Shown in pieces: positions 42,463 to 53,623 of a stretch of DNA of 64,000 nt. Source of the stretch: Adiantum capillus-veneris (Eukaryota > Streptophyta > Polypodiopsida > Polypodiales > Pteridaceae). Every line of letters starts with the position of its first letter. The stretch's first letter is position 1. Both the position numbers and the translations under genes were made by a program. The notes under the pieces were generated by a model. The model was not told the DNA's origin and searched no databases. It was given only the letters and a program-made list of their open reading frames with translations. The DNA lies in contig CM043943.1 in assembly GCA_014529385.2 (NCBI GenBank), positions 98,142,855 to 98,206,854 of the forward strand, in the 5' to 3' direction.

Positions 42463-44916
42463 CTAGGTCCTCCTCCTCCATCCACTTCGCATCAAATGCA
42501 GGAAAGTTCTTGAACTAAACCAAGAACCGCCTTCCGACTTTACCTTTTTTCGTATCATCATGTGCCAAAATCTGTTCAGGAACAAGGATCTCCTCATTTT
42601 CTTCCGCTCATCAGGCTCCCCATCATCAGGCACATCACCCTTAACAGGGTTCAAGAGACTCACATGCAATGCATTATGAATCCTCCAAGTATTTGGCAGT
42701 TTCAATCGGAAGGAGACATCATTTATCTTGTCAGTGATCTGGAAAGGTCCGTAGTATCGCATACTAAGCTTTGGAAAAAGCCTCTCCTTTCCCTTTTTCT
42801 TTCTTAGGCGTGCCTTCTCAAAAGTAAGAGCACCCAATCATCCTCCTTCAGTTTCAAGTCGCGACGATGGCGATCCGCTGCCTTTTTCTGTCGTTCTTGA
42901 GACTTCTGCAAAGTCTCGCGAACCTTGGCAAAAGCCGTATCCAAATCTCGCGAATATTCATCCGCTTCAAATATCTAATCTTTCGTGCTCAGGAAGGATG
43001 GAACCTTCGCAGCACTTTCAACAATCTCACATGGCGTCTTCCCGTCGAAGAGTGTATCATGTTATTGTAGGCAAATTTCACCAAAGGTAAGTTCTTTTCC
43101 CATTGAGTCTTCTGATCCGAGATACAAGACTTCAATAAATCTAAAATCACTGAATTGGCAATCTCAAATTGCCCGTCAGTCTGCAAGTGGAACGATGACG
43201 AGAACTGCAACTGCGTGCCAATGTTCTCCCAAATTGCCTTCCAAAACAAACTCATAAATCTGGGGTCTCTGTCGGAGACGATCGTCTCAGACGTGCCATG
43301 TAATCGGAAAATCATCGTGATCATTCTTAGTTCTCGGGAGATCAAAAATGAAATCCATTTCAATACTTTTCCAGGGGTGGGTGGTATGGGTAAAGGCTTT
43401 AACAATCCCTGTGCCTTATGGCTGTCAAAATTGACCTTCTCGCATACTGCGCACAACTCTTCCACGTCCTTTTTGAGTCACGGCCAAAAGAAGTATCTCT
43501 CTACCCCTTTCATGGTGGTAGCAATGCCGCGGTGACCCGTAAAAGGTGGACAATGGCATTCAGTCATAACCTTTTCCCTCAACGGCTGTGTAACGCATAG
43601 CATAGTCTTTTTCATCAAGTAGCCTTCCCGAAGGGAGTATCCAGCTACTGTCTCCCCATCCCGTAGCGGTGTGAAAATATCTGTAAAATCTGTATCTGTG
43701 GCATACTGATCGACCATATCCTCGAAGCTCCTATGATGTATCGTGGAAATAGCCAAAACCAACGGTTTCCGAGACAAAGTATCTGCCACCACATTCTTCT
43801 GTCCCTGCACATGGACAATCTGGAAGTGGAACTGTGACAAGATGTTCGCCCACCGCATCTGCTTTTCCGAAAGCTGCTTCTGTGATAAGAAGCAGCGCAA
43901 ACTCTGATGGTCTGTAAAGACAGTAAAATCCGCTCCGAGTAGGTAATGCCGCCACTGAGTAAGAGCATGGATAACCGCCAAAAGCTCTTTCTCATAGATC
44001 TGTGCTGTCATCTTTGGCCTAGAGAACAAACGGCTCTCGTAAGCTATTACATGGCCTTCTTGCATCAAGACCGCACCCAGACTACGACCACAAGCATCAC
44101 AATATACTTCAAATGACTACAAGTCCGGAAAAGTCAAAATAGGTCCCGTAGTCAATTTCTCTTTCAATGTCCGAAAGGCAGTCACCTCTGTGGGTCCCCA
44201 CAAAAAAAGGTACTCCTTTCTGTGTCAAGGTATGCAAAGGGAAAGCAACCTCTGCAAACTTTCGTATGAACTGCTTGCCTGTAGTACGAACACAGTCCCA
44301 AGAAGCTTCTAACTTCATGGACATTCCTCAAATCGGGCCAATCACGGATAGTCTCTATCTTGGCCGGGTCCATTTGCACTCCTGCTGGCTACTGACACAA
44401 TGTGTCCCATAAAGTGTATCTCTTGTAGGAAAAATTCACTTTTCTTTGCATTAATCACTAACGTGTGATCTCGTAATGCCTGAAAGACTTGAAGCAGATG
44501 ATCTCTGTGTTCTACCTCATTCTTGGAGAAAACAATGATGTCGTCAAAGAAAGTGACAACAAATAGCCTGTACTCTCGAAAAATCCTATCCATCATCCGG
44601 TTAAATGTCGCAGGAGCATTGGTTAAGCCAAAAGGCATCACCAAAAACTCAAATGACCCAAAAGTCGTCCGAAAAGCTGTCTTGTAGACATCTCTTGGCG
44701 CTATCCTGATCTGATGATATCCACTCTTCAAGTCAATCCTCCTAAAGCACGAGGATTCTTGTAACTTGTCGAGTATATCATCAATCCTAGGAATCGGAAA
44801 TATGTTCTTGATGGTGATTTTGTTGAGAGTGCTATAATCGATGCACATTCTCCAAGATCCGTCTTTCTTCAAAACCAACAACACTGGAGAGCAATACGGT
44901 GAAGTACTAGGCTGGA
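42463..44916 (-). pseudogene. Chromovirus 2 RT, RNase H and integrase
   Basis: RT (44342-44916): VLLVLKKDGSWRMCIDY, RIDLKSGYHQIRI, FLVMPFGLTNAPATFNRMM and FFDDIIVFSKNE. A frameshift follows GHIVS. RNase H (43478-44140): the first Asp region is broken by a stop, then YEKELLAVIHALTQW, FTDHQSLRCFL and VADTLSRKP. Integrase (42989-43560): zinc finger, VSDRDPRFMSLFWK, SSSFHLQTDGQFEIAN with the catalytic Glu. C-terminal domain [24 protein letters not shown]. The chromodomain beyond is scrambled. Homologous positions in Chromovirus 1 are intact. Confidence 0.9.
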
Positions 44917-44921
44917 CAAGA

Positions 44922-46397
44922 TGAAACCGGCCTGTTCAATCCAAAAAGGGCGGTAGACTTTACTTTAAACCTTGATTTAGCTTTCACCCATTATTAGTCG
45001 TCTATTTTACCTGTACTTTCAAGACACAACAAAGGGGAGAGGGATACAGGTTGCTAGATTGCACCTGTATGAGTAGACGGACATCAGATTGGCCCCTAAC
45101 TTAGGCGCCCCTTTCGGTATTTCTTTATTGTTCAAAAGAGGGAATAAACGCTGTGGTTCCTACAAGCTGCCCCGCACAAACTCGGCTGAATTTCCACTGT
45201 TCCAGCCCGATTTCGGCAGCATAACTGTACTAGAACCCTTCACGGTCAGTATTCCCACGCATTGAATGACTTTCCCGACGCATACGGGCACTTTGCCAAA
45301 CCTGGCGAGAATCTGCAGCACGCTGAATTCTCTGTTTTCAGCCCTGAAAATGCGCCAGATCGCCTGTACAGCGGTCCCCTTGCGTCCCCGAACCTCCTGG
45401 GGGTATTAGGGTCCGTTTAGGGCCAAAACCCTAAACCTGCAAAAATACACAGCAGGCTGTAATTCACTGTTTCGGGCTCCGTTTTGCGTGCCGGTCGCAT
45501 CCGTAGCAAGTCCTCGAGCTCCCGCACCTGTAGGGCTACTTGCCCTTTGAATCGGACGAGATTTCTGGCGTGAAACCTCTCCGAATTCACCTGTACCTGC
45601 GGGGGGATTAGCCGCTAGCTAATCCAGTACCTGTGCAAGAGGCTCTCGCCTCGGCAATCGCGCATGAACCCACACAACTGTACATTGGTCAAATGAAGAG
45701 CCCACTAGAGGGGCATAACATACTGCCAAAGGGGAGAGAGAGGGCAGTGCGTAGCGTGCAGGGCATCACTCCTGGCACCGCACTGTGCATAAGAGGGAAA
45801 GCAAGCACTCCATAGCTCTTAACCTGTGACAAAATCAGCAAATGAGCCCTTCTTCCCTTCAAATTCAGCGCCAACTCCTTCTTGCATTGGAAACTGCACC
45901 AGAATGTGCCACTTGGCACATTTACAAGCATTTTCCCGTTTCGGGGTTGCCGCCTAAAAATATCCCAACCGGTTGCCCAGTTGACTTCACGGCAGAGTAA
46001 GAAAATGTTCCCTTTGTCATTCCGGAGGTAATGACGCCAACACATTTTCAGGTCCCAAAATAGCAGTTCCCTAAATTTTAGGAGATGCTGCCATTATATC
46101 TTTCTAGGTCATCCGACCCTCTTTGTACACTGCGGCCACATCCAAAACTGAAATGTAGCCTCTGTAGCAAAGGATTCCACTTTGGCTAGTCAATGACCCC
46201 ACTTGGCTAACCATAGTCCTTGTCCAACCTTAGTGCTCTCTTGCCCTCAGGCCTGGACTCCCTCTGGACAATTCCACACTAGCTATGCAATGCAGGGCAG
46301 TTAGATTTCCCGAGGGGTGTTTCCAAAAAGTGAAAGTAAATAGATAATAAGAAAGAAATCAACAAAAAGGATAGATAGTAGTCACATGCTGGTGACA
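44922..46397 (-). repeat. Chromovirus 1 3' LTR
   Basis: TGTCACCAGCATGTGAC to GCCGGTTTCA in element orientation. A 118-codon sense ORF (45689-46045) is conserved in both LTRs but only because the LTRs are near identical. Confidence 0.96.
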
Positions 46398-46970
46398 TAC
46401 CCCCCTCTTGAAATCTCAAACGTCCTCGTTTGCATCTATGTCGTACATGCTCACTGTCAACACTGATGTATTCAACACCTGTCGACACATATACGACACA
46501 TACATGCTCATTGTCGACCCTGGTGTATTCAACACCTCGTCGACTCATGTATTGCCTGCGTGTGAACCCTGTCCCAATGACATAGTGGTAGCTGCGCACT
46601 CTGCCATTGCTTTGAGTCACTAACTTTCCAATGACAAAATGGTAGCTGCACATTTTGCCACTGTCTTATAGTACACGTTGGATCCCGTAACACTTTCGAG
46701 CATACCCAAACCGACAGTTTAAGAATGCAGTTACACATGTACTCTTCAATAGAAGCAATCACTGTATCCTTGACAAACTGACAAGAAATACTCACTTCTA
46801 TAGCACTAATCAAACTTTTGGACATTCCATAAGAGCAATTGCCAAACTGACAATCTGTACAGCTCTAACATTCATGTAACAGGTATTTGATTTGAGCTCA
46901 CTTTAAATACCATGTACATCATTTGTTTCAGAAGCCATTGTCACACTGACAATCCATGTAGCTTTGAAAC
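46398..46970 (-). other. Chromovirus 1 purine tract and 3' untranslated region with short tandem repeats
   Basis: The purine tract is 46398-46410. The 560-bp region after the stop codon has two pairs of degenerate direct repeats: CATGCTCAxTGTC...GTATTCAACACCT (about 46446 and 46503) and CAATGACAxAxTGGTAGCTGC (about 46575 and 46630). No ORF is supported. Confidence 0.75.
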
Positions 46971-49900
46971 TCAAGGGGTCAAGGTAGGTTGCAAATCGAA
47001 GGCTTCCAGGTAAAGTGATAACACAGTTGGTGACTCTGCAAGTTCACCTTCTTCCATCCACTTAGCATCCATTGGTGGATAGTTTCTGAACTTTACCAAG
47101 TAACGCCTAACAACCTTGCCTTTCACTTTCCTTTCTTTGTGTGCCAAAATCTGTTCAGGGACCAAGATCTCGTCAAGTTCCTCGACTTCCGGCTGATCTT
47201 CAGGTGGCATATCTTCTAGCACATCACCCACATAGGGTCTGAGAAGACTCACATGAAACGCATTGTGAATCTTCCAACTGTCAGGCAATTTCAGCCTATA
47301 TGCAACATCACTGATTATGTCGCACACTTGAAAAGGCCCATAGTAACGCATGCTGAGCTTTGGAAACAGTCTTTCCTTGCCCTTCATCTTCTTTAACCTT
47401 GCCTTTTCAAACCGTAGAAGCACCCAATCACCAAGTGAATATACCACTTCACGACGGTGACGATCAGCTGCTTTCTTTTGCTTTGCCTGAGTCCTTTCTA
47501 AGGCCACTTTGACCTTCTTGTACATTTCATCCATGTCTTGAACATACTTATCTGCTTCAAATATCTTGTCCTTTGTATGCAGTATGGGAGGAACTTTCTT
47601 GCCACCTTCAACTATCTCAAAAGGTGCCTTGCCAGTTGATGAATGCACTGTATTATTGTATGCATACTCCACCAATGGCAAATACTGCTCCCACTTTCCT
47701 TTATGCTCTGACACATAGCACTTCAGCAGATCTAGGACAGTAGAATTTGCCTCTTCTGACTGCCCATCTGTTTGAGGATGAAATGACGAAGAGAATTTGA
47801 GCGTGGTACCCATATTCTCAAACAAGCCTTTCCAGAACAAACTAGTCATGCGTGGATCACGGTCGCTAATAATCGACTGTGGCATGCCATGATACTTGAA
47901 AATATTGCTCATAAACAAGCGTGCCATCTGATCTAGCTTTATCTTCTTCCTGACAGGAATAAAATGAGCCTGTTTGCTGAATCTGCAAATAATGGTCCAA
48001 ATACCATCGTTTCCTGTCTGTGTTCTCGGAAGATCAAAGATAAAATCCATAGCAATACTTTCCCATGGTTTATCTAGAATAGGTAGTGGTTGCAATAACC
48101 CTGGTGCCTTTTGCCTGTCAAACTTGACCTTTTGGCATATTAGGCATTCTCGCACAAAGGCATCCACATCCCTTCTCAATGTAGGCCAATAGAAGAATGT
48201 CTCTACCGCTTTAACTGTAGCATCGATACCACGATGCCCTGCATACGGTGGGACATGACTCTCTTCCATAACTTTGCGTCGCAATGGCTTTGTGACACAC
48301 AATCTGCCATGCATCATCATGAACCCGTCTTTAAGAAGATAGTGTTCATGACGTTGTCCATCCATTAATTGCTCGAAGACCCTTGCAAAATCTTCATCAT
48401 TTGCATACTGTTCTCTCATATCATCAAGTTCATGATGATAAGGAATCGACACAGCTGAAATTTGTGGCTTCCTTGACAAGGCATCAGCCACAACGTTCTT
48501 CTTGCCTTCCACATGCACAATCTGAAAATGGAACATGGACAAGATATTTGCCCATCGCATATGCTTTTCAGATAACTTTGTCTGTGTCAAGAAGTATCGC
48601 AAGGTCTGATGGTCCGTTTGGACAACGAAATCTGCACCTAGCAGGTAGTGTTTCCAACTTAAGAGCGCATGAATCACAGCCAGTAACTCTTTCTCATAGA
48701 CCTGCATGGTCATCTCTGGCCCTTGCAAAATTCTGCTCTCATAGGCTACTACCCTGCCATCTTGCATTAGCACAGCACCAATGCTACTACCGCAGGCGTC
48801 GCACTGGACCACAAATGACTTCCTAAGATCTGGCAACACAATGACTGGATCTGAAGTCATCTTTTCCTTTAAGAGATTAAAAGCTGAAATCTCTTTCTGT
48901 GTCCATCTAAAAGTGACTGCCTTCTTTTGAAGAGCATGTAAAGGTGAAGCAATCTCAGTGAAATTTCGGATAAACCTTCTGTAATAGGAGCATAGTCCCA
49001 AAAAGCTTCGGACATCATGCACCGTCTTCAAATTTGGCCATGACTTGATCGCTTCGACTTTTGCAGGATCCATTCTGACACCATCCTTTGAGACAATGTG
49101 TCCCAAAAAGTGAATCTCTTCCAGAAAAAACTCACTTTTCTTTGCATTGATGAGCAACCTATGACTGCGTAGCTCTTTGAACACAATGGCCAAGTGATGC
49201 CTATGCTCCTCTTCATTCTTTGAATAGACTATCATGTCATCAAAGAACGTACCAACAAACTGCTGGTGTGGACGGAAAATTCTGTCCATCATCCTATTAA
49301 ACGTAGCAGGAGCATTTGTGAGACCAAAGGGCATCACTAAAAATTCGTAAAGGCCAAACGTTGTTCTAAAAGCAGTCTTGTGCACATCCTCTGATCTAAT
49401 GCGGATCTGATGATACCCACTCTTTAGATCTATCCTGCTAAACATAGCTGCTCCTTCTAATTTGTCCATAATATCATCAATTCTAGGTATAGGGAACCTA
49501 TTCTTGATGGTATTCTTGTTCAGTGCACGGTAGTTGATGCACATACGCCATGAGCCATCCTTTTTCTGCACCAACAACACTGGAGAACAAAATGGAGATG
49601 AACTGGGCTGAATCAGCCCCTTTTCTAACAACTCCTGTACTTGGCCCATTATCTCTTTCTGCTGAGCCGCACTAACCCTGTACGGAGGCTTATTTGGTGG
49701 GCTACAACCTGGCACCAAATCTATCGCATGGTCCTCGGGTCTCTCTGGCGGTAATTGAGACGGTAATGAATCGGAAAAACAGTCACTATACTGTTGTAAA
49801 AACATTGACCTTTCTTTATCTAGCACAGATAAATTTGATTCATCACAATCTGACACTTCACGTGCAAAAACCAAGTACGCAGAAAGATGCTTTTTCATTA

Positions 49901-52034
49901 CAGAAGTAATAGCAGAAGCTGATACAGTAGGAATAGACTCCCCTTGAAGCTTTACATCCAGAATGTGAGTCTTTCCCCTGCTCTGTACAGTGATCTTTTT
50001 GTTGTAGGCATCCATGATTCCCTGTACACGAAACAACCAAGGAATACCTAACAACACATCACATCCGTCCAGTGGCATGATGTAAAATTCTTCAGCATCT
50101 ACATAGGACTGGATATGTAGACGCAACTTTCCAATGATGGGTGTCACAGCCTCTGTATGGCCAGGACATGCCAAACCTGCCTCTGCTGTATACCCCATCT
50201 CTTTAGGTCTGATTCCCAACTTTGAAGCCAATTCTGGGGAAATAAAGTTGGCTTTGGCACCTGGATCAAAGAAGATAAGCACTGTTTGATCCCTAACCTT
50301 TCCCCATGCTCTGCAAAGCTCACTTGCATCTGAATTTGGCTTGTCGCCCACCATATCTGGCACTAGACCAGCCATGGGCTTCTTTCCTTTCCTGTCCTCC
50401 TTGTCTTCAGAATCAGCTGGCCTTTTCTTTGTAGGACAATTGTAAGCAATGTGGCCAGGCTGCTCACATATAAAGCATTTGTTCTCTGTCCTCAGGACCT
50501 TCTTTTGCTCTTCTGACTTGCGAGGAAAACGTCTTTTCCATTTCTTTGCTGGTCCTTTTTCTGATTCAGCCGTAGCTTTGTCTTTCCCTGCGTTGGCTGA
50601 CTCCTGAGTCCCTTTAGGAGCCTCATTGGGAACGTGCTTCTTGGCTGAATTTTTCTTGCCTGATCCTGCCTTGACGCCAGTGTTAAATTCACAATCTTCT
50701 CCCTTGAGCAAACCATTGCCAGTGTTTGCTACCTCGATGAGCTGCGTCAAAGTAGTGACTTTTGTCTTCGTGCAGTATTTTCTCAATCCTTTAGGTAGGC
50801 CACAACAATATTTTTCAATCTGTTCTGTCAATGGCACAAACCTATAGGAAGTTACTGGAAGTAGAGCTTTCCAAAACTTCCGATTGTAATCATCCAGGTT
50901 TCTGCAAGTGGCAGCATTTAGCTGGTGCCATTCTGTCATGACATCTGCTTCAAAGTCATCAGATAACCATGCTGCTGCAAAAATCTGCTTGAAGTAAATC
51001 CATGTGGACGGAGCTTGCCCTTGAAGCAATAAAGTTGTCCACCATTGTCCCGCATTCCCTGTCAAGAAAGTGGCTGCCTTGCGGACCTTTGAAGCCTCTG
51101 TAAAGTTTCCCCCTGCATAAGCCTTATCAAACTGCTGGAGGAATGAAAGAGCCTTCTTCCTGTCATCAAACCCTGTAAAGGTCGTGAATGACACACCTTT
51201 GCCACCTTCTTTGTACGGAGTTGGCCTCTCCAGCGGCGTTAAATTGTCATATGGAAGTGACTGAAACATGGGAACACTATTAAGGTTCATCTGTGTTCCT
51301 TGGCCGCTATTAACTTGACCTGGAAATGCCATATTTGGCTGCTGATTTGTAATTCCAGCCATACCAAAATTTGCCTGTGGCATCCCGAACTGGCCCTGAG
51401 TGCTTTGAAACCCTGGTTGCATACCCATGACACTGTACATGGGGTTAGGCATCATCGTTTGAGCACCCGCAAACACTGTTCCTAGCGTATAAAACTGATT
51501 TCCAGGTGCATGACCAGCCATGCTCTGAAATACCGATCCACCTCCAAAATAGCCAGGGTGTACTGAAGGTGGTGGGAAGACCTGTTGCATAGCCTGTAAG
51601 TTGCTTCCCTGCCCATTAGAACCAGCTATAGGCTGTTGAAAGGTGGCGGGCTGAACTGGTACAGCTTGAAAGACTGGCATCTCAGCCACCTGTTCTTGCA
51701 CCTTAGGTATACGTTGTGGAGACTGCATGTTCTCCGTCAAGTGTACAGGTGTTTCCATTGACTGTGCGGTATGAATCACCTGTGCTCGAGCCTTAACAGG
51801 CTTTTGAATATGATCCAGTGACCCAACTTGCTGAGACGGAACAGGAGGTTGCAGAAAGGCTAAAAACCTTGGGTTCTGCATTACTTGTGTGAACATAGCC
51901 ACAGCAGTAGCCAACTGGGTCCTGAATATATCATCATCAGTCTGTGGTGGTCTTGAGGACTCACCCACTTCATGTGTCTGTTGACCCTGTGAAGAGGAAA
52001 CCTCTTCAGTCACATCATCTGGTCTGTCAGCCAT
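46971..52034 (-). CDS. Chromovirus 1 gag-pol polyprotein
   Basis: 1687 residues, no stop or frameshift. N-terminal Gln/Pro/Met-rich leader (1-280). Gag capsid about 290-450 (FTTFTGFDDRKKALSFLQQF, LTGNAGQWW). Zinc knuckle CFICEQPGHIAYNC near 520. Protease near 590 with FFDPGAKANFIS: the D-S/T-G triad reads D-P-G. RT about 785-1000 (RMCINYRALNKNTIKNRFP, FLVMPFGLTNAPATFNRMM, FFDDMIVYS). RNase H about 1065-1190 (QCDACGSSIGAVLMQ, YEKELLAVIHAL, TDHQTLRYF, VADALSRKP; all four acidic residues). Integrase: HHCC finger about 1258-1300, DDE in MDFIFDLP, ISDRDPRM and QSEEANST. C-terminal YYGPFQVCD domain, then chromodomain about 1612-1675 ([32 protein letters not shown]). Start at 52034 is the first Met after the primer site. 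Chromodomains steer integration to heterochromatin marks in this clade. Confidence 0.97.
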   Translation of the reverse strand: MADRPDDVTEEVSSSQGQQTHEVGESSRPPQTDDDIFRTQLATAVAMFTQVMQNPRFLAFLQPPVPSQQVGSLDHIQKPVKARAQVIHTAQSMETPVHLTENMQSPQRIPKVQEQVAEMPVFQAVPVQPATFQQPIAGSNGQGSNLQAMQQVFPPPSVHPGYFGGGSVFQSMAGHAPGNQFYTLGTVFAGAQTMMPNPMYSVMGMQPGFQSTQGQFGMPQANFGMAGITNQQPNMAFPGQVNSGQGTQMNLNSVPMFQSLPYDNLTPLERPTPYKEGGKGVSFTTFTGFDDRKKALSFLQQFDKAYAGGNFTEASKVRKAATFLTGNAGQWWTTLLLQGQAPSTWIYFKQIFAAAWLSDDFEADVMTEWHQLNAATCRNLDDYNRKFWKALLPVTSYRFVPLTEQIEKYCCGLPKGLRKYCTKTKVTTLTQLIEVANTGNGLLKGEDCEFNTGVKAGSGKKNSAKKHVPNEAPKGTQESANAGKDKATAESEKGPAKKWKRRFPRKSEEQKKVLRTENKCFICEQPGHIAYNCPTKKRPADSEDKEDRKGKKPMAGLVPDMVGDKPNSDASELCRAWGKVRDQTVLIFFDPGAKANFISPELASKLGIRPKEMGYTAEAGLACPGHTEAVTPIIGKLRLHIQSYVDAEEFYIMPLDGCDVLLGIPWLFRVQGIMDAYNKKITVQSRGKTHILDVKLQGESIPTVSASAITSVMKKHLSAYLVFAREVSDCDESNLSVLDKERSMFLQQYSDCFSDSLPSQLPPERPEDHAIDLVPGCSPPNKPPYRVSAAQQKEIMGQVQELLEKGLIQPSSSPFCSPVLLVQKKDGSWRMCINYRALNKNTIKNRFPIPRIDDIMDKLEGAAMFSRIDLKSGYHQIRIRSEDVHKTAFRTTFGLYEFLVMPFGLTNAPATFNRMMDRIFRPHQQFVGTFFDDMIVYSKNEEEHRHHLAIVFKELRSHRLLINAKKSEFFLEEIHFLGHIVSKDGVRMDPAKVEAIKSWPNLKTVHDVRSFLGLCSYYRRFIRNFTEIASPLHALQKKAVTFRWTQKEISAFNLLKEKMTSDPVIVLPDLRKSFVVQCDACGSSIGAVLMQDGRVVAYESRILQGPEMTMQVYEKELLAVIHALLSWKHYLLGADFVVQTDHQTLRYFLTQTKLSEKHMRWANILSMFHFQIVHVEGKKNVVADALSRKPQISAVSIPYHHELDDMREQYANDEDFARVFEQLMDGQRHEHYLLKDGFMMMHGRLCVTKPLRRKVMEESHVPPYAGHRGIDATVKAVETFFYWPTLRRDVDAFVRECLICQKVKFDRQKAPGLLQPLPILDKPWESIAMDFIFDLPRTQTGNDGIWTIICRFSKQAHFIPVRKKIKLDQMARLFMSNIFKYHGMPQSIISDRDPRMTSLFWKGLFENMGTTLKFSSSFHPQTDGQSEEANSTVLDLLKCYVSEHKGKWEQYLPLVEYAYNNTVHSSTGKAPFEIVEGGKKVPPILHTKDKIFEADKYVQDMDEMYKKVKVALERTQAKQKKAADRHRREVVYSLGDWVLLRFEKARLKKMKGKERLFPKLSMRYYGPFQVCDIISDVAYRLKLPDSWKIHNAFHVSLLRPYVGDVLEDMPPEDQPEVEELDEILVPEQILAHKERKVKGKVVRRYLVKFRNYPPMDAKWMEEGELAESPTVLSLYLEAFDLQPTLTP

Positions 52035-52126
52035 AATTGCAATTCCCTGTGTCTGGTCTATGATCCCCTGTGTCTACAAGTCCAAAACTGACCAAGGCTC
52101 ACTTCTATGGGAAAAAGTGATTTAAT

Positions 52127-52142
52127 CCCGTCGATGGAACCA
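52127..52142 (-). other. Chromovirus 1 primer binding site candidate
   Basis: TGGTTCCATCGACGGG on the minus strand lies directly against the 5' LTR. It has the expected TGG start, but it is not the initiator Met site used by the other elements here; the tRNA is not identified. Confidence 0.6.
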
Positions 52143-53618
52143 TGAAACCGGCCTGTTCAATCCAAAAAGGGCGGTAGACTTTACTTTAAACCTTGATTTA
52201 GCTTTCACCCATTATTAGTCGTCTATTTTACCTGTACTTTCAAGACACAACAAAGGGGAGAGGGATACAGGTTGCTAGATTGCACCTGTATGAGTAGACG
52301 GACATCAGATTGGCCCCTAACTTAGGCGCCCCTTTCGGTATTTCTTTATTGTTCAAAAGAGGGAATAAACGTTGTGGTTCCTACAAGCTGCCCCGCACAA
52401 ACTCGGCTGAATTTCCACTGTTCCAGCCCGATTTCGGCAGCATAACTGTACTAGAACCCTTCACGGTCAGTATTCCCACGCATTGAATGACTTTCCCGAC
52501 GCATACGGGCACTTTGCCAAACCTGGCGAGAATCTGCAGCACGCTGAATTCTCTGTTTTCAGCCCTGAAAATGCGCCAGATCGCCTGTACAGCGGTCCCC
52601 TTGCGTCCCCGAACCTCCTGGGGGTATTAGGGTCCGTTTAGGGCCAAAACCCTAAACCTGCAAAAATACACAGCAGGCTGTAATTCACTGTTTCGGGCTC
52701 CGTTTTGCGTGCCGGTCGCATCCGTAGCAAGTCCTCGAGCTCCCGCACCTGTAGGGCTACTTGCCCTTTGAATCGGACGAGATTTCTGGCGTGAAACCTC
52801 TCCGAATTCACCTGTACCTGCGGGGGGATTAGCCGCTAGCTAATCCAGTACCTGTGCAAGAGGCTCTCGCCTCGGCAATCGCGCATGAACCCACACAACT
52901 GTACATTGGTCAAATGAAGAGCCCACTAGAGGGGCATAACATACTGCCAAAGGGGAGAGAGAGGGTAGTGCGTAGCGTGCAGGGCATCACTCCTGGCACC
53001 GCACTGTGCATAAGAGGGAAAGCAAGCACTCCATAGCTCTTAACCTGTGACAAAATCAGCAAATGAGCCCTTCTTCCCTTCAAATTCAGCGCCAACTCCT
53101 TCTTGCATTGGAAACTGCACCAGAATGTGCCACTTGGCACATTTACAAGCATTTTCCCGTTTCGGGGTTGCCGCCTAAAAATATCCCAACCGGTTGCCCA
53201 GTTGACTTCACGGCAGAGTAAGAAAATGTTCCCTTTGTCATTCCGGAGGTAATGACGCCAACACATTTTCAGGTCCCAAAATAGCAGTTCCCTAAATTTT
53301 AGGAGATGCTGCCATTATATCTTTCTAGGTCATCCGACCCTCTTTGTACACTGCGGCCACATCCAAAACTGAAATGTAGCCTCTGTAGCAAAGGATTCCA
53401 CTTTGGCTAGTCAATGACCCCACTTGGCTAACCATAGTCCTTGTCCAACCTTAGTGCTCTCTTGCCCTCAGGCCTGGACTCCCTCTGGACAATTCCACAC
53501 TAGCTATGCAATGCAGGGCAGTTAGATTTCTCGAGGGGTGTTTCCAAACAGTGAAAGTAAATAGATAATAAGAAAGAAATCAACAAAAAGGATAGATAGT
53601 AGTCACACGCTGGTGACA
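52143..53618 (-). repeat. Chromovirus 1 5' LTR
   Basis: 1476 bp; same length and termini as the 3' LTR. Confidence 0.96.
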
Positions 53619-53623
53619 CAAGA

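Larger units (their letters stand above)
44922..53618 (-). mobile_element. Chromovirus 1, intact Ty3/gypsy element
   Basis: Two 1476-bp LTRs, target duplicates CAAGA (44917-44921, 53619-53623), purine tract, primer site and one uninterrupted gag-pol ORF with a C-terminal chromodomain. By eye the LTRs differ at about five positions, all but one transitions, so insertion is recent. It sits in the RT of the related Chromovirus 2. It has everything required for autonomous retrotransposition as far as sequence shows. Confidence 0.97.

Noticed and set aside
45689..46045. 118-codon sense ORF kept in both LTRs of Chromovirus 1
   Set aside because: Conservation only reflects the recent common origin of the LTRs. 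No homology or translation signal seen.
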